64,000 bases of DNA from Stagnihabitans sp038231395 (GTDB taxonomy: Bacteria; Pseudomonadota; Alphaproteobacteria; Rhodobacterales; Rhodobacteraceae), in assembly GCA_038231395.1 (NCBI GenBank), contig JBBRLL010000022.1, forward strand, positions 1 through 64,000, written 5' to 3'. A program made the translations under genes and the position numbers. This document shows positions 61,857 to 64,000 of this stretch, one piece after another (positions within the stretch are counted from its first letter, which is position 1; each line of letters starts with the position of its first letter). The notes beneath the pieces were generated by a model that had not been told where the DNA came from, did no database searches, and worked only from the letters and a program-made list of their open reading frames with translations.

Positions 61857-62629
61857 TCGGAGCGCCTAAAGCTGACTGGAACCCCGAAACCTACGCAAGG
61901 TTTCGGGGTTTGCGTTTGCGCCCTTTGCTGGATTTGCTGATGCAGATCGGCGGCTTGCCGTCCGGTGCTGTGGTTGACCTTGGGTGCGGAGATGGTGCTG
62001 CCGCAGGCGCGCTTGGTCAGCGCTATCCCAAGCGTGAGGTTATCGGCGTTGACGCCTCGCCTGCGATGCTGGCCAAGGCCAAGGGTTACGATCAGTTGAT
62101 TGAGGCTGATGCCGCTATGTGGCAGGCCGATGCGCCGCCTGCGCTGATCTTCTCCAACGCCGCCCTGCATTGGTTGGGAAATCACGCCACCCTGATGCCC
62201 CGTCTGGCCGCCATGCTTGCCCCCGGCGGCGTTCTGGCGGTGCAACTGCCGCGCCAGTATTTCGCGCCCTCGCACCGCTTTTTGCGCGACATCGCGGCAG
62301 CACTTTTCCCTGACCGCTTTGATTTTGCCCGCTATGACGCGCCTGTCCTGCCTGCGCAGGGCTATTGGCAGATGCTGTCCCCCTTGGGAGAGGTGCAAGC
62401 CTGGGAAACCGAGTACCTGCAACACCTTGTCGCTGCCAAAGATATGCACCCGGTGCGCGCTTTCACCCAATCCACCGCGATGCGTCCCTTTGTCGAGAAA
62501 CTGACAGAGGCCGAAGCTGAAAGCTATGTGACCGCCTATGATCAGGCGCTGACCTCTGCCTATCCCCTCTTGCCCGACGGATCGTGCCTGATGCCGTTTC
62601 GCCGGGTGTTCTTTGTGTTGAAGGTCTAA
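61853..62629 (+). CDS. tam: Trans-aconitate 2-methyltransferase
   Basis: The 258-residue SAM-dependent methyltransferase has DWNPETYARFRGLRLRPLLD at the start, the SAM motif VVDLGCGDGAAAGAL and FSNAALHWLGNHATLMPRL. These match Tam, which methylates trans-aconitate, an inhibitor of aconitase. Start is TTG 61853 in a TTGA overlap with ftsH. No ATG is available before the conserved N-terminus. A MOSC gene follows after one base. The specific substrate is inferred from family similarity. Confidence 0.88.
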
Positions 62630-62630
62630 G

Positions 62631-63230
62631 ATGCCAATCCTGAAACCGACTCAATTCAGCGCCAAAGTCACCTTTCTGGGTCGGATGATCGGCTCGTCCG
62701 AGATTTTGCACGCCGAACCCTGCATGAGTTTGAGCGCCACCTTTGCCGGGATCGTCGGCGAGGCGCATGAAGGGTTGACAGCGCCGTCCTGCGTTCGGAT
62801 GACCGCGCAATATCCACAAGGCACGCTGGTCGCCAACACGCGGCAAGTTTCGGTCGTATCGGCCGAAGAGCTGGTCGAAATTGCGGTTCGGATGGGGTTG
62901 GAACGCATTTCACCGGCCCTTCTTGGGGCCACAATGGTCGTTGAGGGCATTCCCGATTTCAGCCACATTCCGCCCGGCAGCAGGCTTCAGGTGGCCAGCG
63001 GGGCGACTTTGGTTGTCAACCTCAACAACCGGCCTTGCACTTTTCCGTCGCGCGCTGTCGAGGCGGCGCATCCCGGTTTTGGCAAAGCGTTCAAGCCTGC
63101 AGCCGAAGGGCGGCGCGGCGTGGTGGCTTGGGTGGAGCGTGAGGGCACGATTTCGCTGGGTGATATGGTGCGCCTGCATATCCCCGATCAGCGCGTCTGG
63201 AAGCATCTGGCCGAGGCGCGCAAAGCCTAA
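62631..63230 (+). CDS. MOSC domain protein
   Basis: The 199-residue protein has a single MOSC domain with ANTRQVSVVSAEEL, MGLERISPALLGATMVVEGI and SRLQVASGATLVVNLNNRPC, ending with KAFKPAAEGRRGVVAWVERE and GTISLGDMVRL. MOSC domains bind molybdenum cofactor or sulfur ligands; stand-alone proteins may carry sulfur. The conserved Cys is present. It begins one base after the tam stop, so the two are co-transcribed, with no known functional link. Confidence 0.85.
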   Translation: MPILKPTQFSAKVTFLGRMIGSSEILHAEPCMSLSATFAGIVGEAHEGLTAPSCVRMTAQYPQGTLVANTRQVSVVSAEELVEIAVRMGLERISPALLGATMVVEGIPDFSHIPPGSRLQVASGATLVVNLNNRPCTFPSRAVEAAHPGFGKAFKPAAEGRRGVVAWVEREGTISLGDMVRLHIPDQRVWKHLAEARKA

Positions 63231-63502
63231 AGCCGCGGATCCACTTTGCAATGCTTTGCTGCCGACAGAAGTGCCAGACAGCCTCCAGCCTTTGAATTTG
63301 CGCCCGGCTTCCAGCAAAACCGGTTTCCACTTTTGTCGGACAGGCTTTGGCACCCGGAATTCTTTCCGCAGTCGCGCCCTTGTTTCCAATCGGAAACCTG
63401 CTCTGGCGAATTTGACGCGGGCTTGGTCGGAAAAGCGACTCCGACGCGTCGTTTTCTTCGCTATCACCCGTGGAGGAGCCCCTTTGCCCCCGGGAGTGAG
63501 AC
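63231..63502. other. Leader region of fhs with short inverted repeats
   Basis: This 272-base gap has no credible gene. Inverted repeats are GTTTCC-AATC-GGAAAC at 63382-63397 and GTCGGA...TCCGAC at 63426-63445, the latter followed by GCGTCG and four T residues, giving a weak terminator or attenuator shape upstream of fhs. No known riboswitch was recognised. Confidence 0.35.
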
Positions 63503-64000
63503 ATGGCCTTCAAGACTGATATCGAGATTGCACGCGAAGCCAAAAAGTTGCCGATCATGGAGATTGGCGCGAAGCTTGGCATTCCGTCCGAGCATCTGCT
63601 GCCCTATGGCCACGACAAGGCCAAGGTGGGTCAGGAGTTCATCAAGTCGCTGGAAGGCCGCCCGATGGGCAAGCTTATTCTGGTGACGGCGATCAATCCG
63701 ACCCCGGCAGGCGAAGGCAAGACCACCACGACGGTCGGTCTGGGCGACGGCCTGAACCGGATCGGCAAGAAGGCCATCGTGTGCATCCGTGAAGCCTCGC
63801 TTGGTCCGAACTTTGGCATGAAGGGTGGCGCTGCGGGCGGCGGCTATTCTCAGGTCGTGCCGATGGAAGAGATGAACCTGCACTTCACCGGCGACTTTCA
63901 CGCCATCACCAGCGCGCACAACCTGCTGTCGGCGATGATCGACAACCACATCTACTGGGGCAACGAGCTTGAGATTGACGAGCGCCGCATCACTTGGCGC
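63503..64000 (+). CDS. fhs: Formate-tetrahydrofolate ligase (N-terminal part)
   Basis: The frame is open from ATG 63503 to the window edge (166 codons). It reads MAFKTDIEIAREAKKLPIME, then NPTPAGEGKTTTTVGLGDGL, the nucleotide-binding loop of formyl-THF synthetase, followed by REASLGPNFGMKGGAAGGGY and NLLSAMIDNHIYWGNEL. The enzyme makes 10-formyl-THF from formate, feeding purine synthesis (including PurH here) and one-carbon metabolism. The site GGGAG lies seven bases before the ATG. The remaining two thirds is outside the window. Confidence 0.97.
   Translation, partial: MAFKTDIEIAREAKKLPIMEIGAKLGIPSEHLLPYGHDKAKVGQEFIKSLEGRPMGKLILVTAINPTPAGEGKTTTTVGLGDGLNRIGKKAIVCIREASLGPNFGMKGGAAGGGYSQVVPMEEMNLHFTGDFHAITSAHNLLSAMIDNHIYWGNELEIDERRITWR

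Overview
The window reads as chromosomal DNA of an alphaproteobacterium, most likely a Rhodobacterales/Rhodobacteraceae member. The evidence is gene content and order: a ybgC-tolQRAB-pal-cpoB-tilS-ftsH block, a purH-lspA-DUF3035-M16-M16-mutL-rmuC block, an frcBCAK sugar-uptake operon with a ROK regulator, argD-argF, and high GC with strongly biased third positions. Assignment rests on reading translated sequence; no database search was run.

Positions 1-900 are an AT-richer accessory patch. It holds the 3' end of an IS66-family transposase and the right end of that element, an unrecognised ORF directly abutting it, and a decayed BrnT/BrnA-type toxin-antitoxin pair (toxin remnant plus an antitoxin with a one-base deletion). 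A 25-residue membrane peptide, a small secreted protein and a degenerate receiver-like protein follow.

Positions 2.3-16.3 kb are catabolic. An esterase and a class II aldolase (+) converge on a minus-strand operon: CocE-type hydrolase, Tat-exported oligopeptide-type binding protein, two permeases, a double ATPase and a type I phosphodiesterase. Choline-sulfatase betC runs divergently. Then come a VOC protein and a sugar locus: a ROK repressor and an RbsD/FucU mutarotase diverge from frcB-frcC-frcA-frcK across a perfect palindrome.

Positions 20-35.7 kb carry a DMT exporter, adenine deaminase, a saccharopine dehydrogenase/reductase pair, a heparinase-like protein, and the purH to rmuC block. 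Positions 35.8-43.6 kb hold an aldo/keto reductase broken by one in-frame TAA, deoD, small lipoprotein and helicase genes, pyrD translationally coupled to a DUF952 gene, and a 5'-nucleotidase-like protein with altered metal ligands.

Positions 43.6-47 kb look like a cell-surface locus on the minus strand: glycosyltransferase, sulfotransferase, and an unusual histidine-rich protein with Ca-binding repeats. ArgD/ArgF, unknown proteins and a soluble PAS/MCP-tip protein lead into the Tol-Pal block, tilS (with five perfect 18-bp repeats just before its ATP-binding loop), ftsH, tam, a MOSC protein and the start of fhs.

Recurring themes are in-frame 18-bp minisatellites (cpoB, tilS, the His-rich gene), TTGA stop/start overlaps that imply TTG initiation (pyrD, tilS, tam), and several genes caught in decay. 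No tRNA, rRNA, CRISPR array or prophage was seen.
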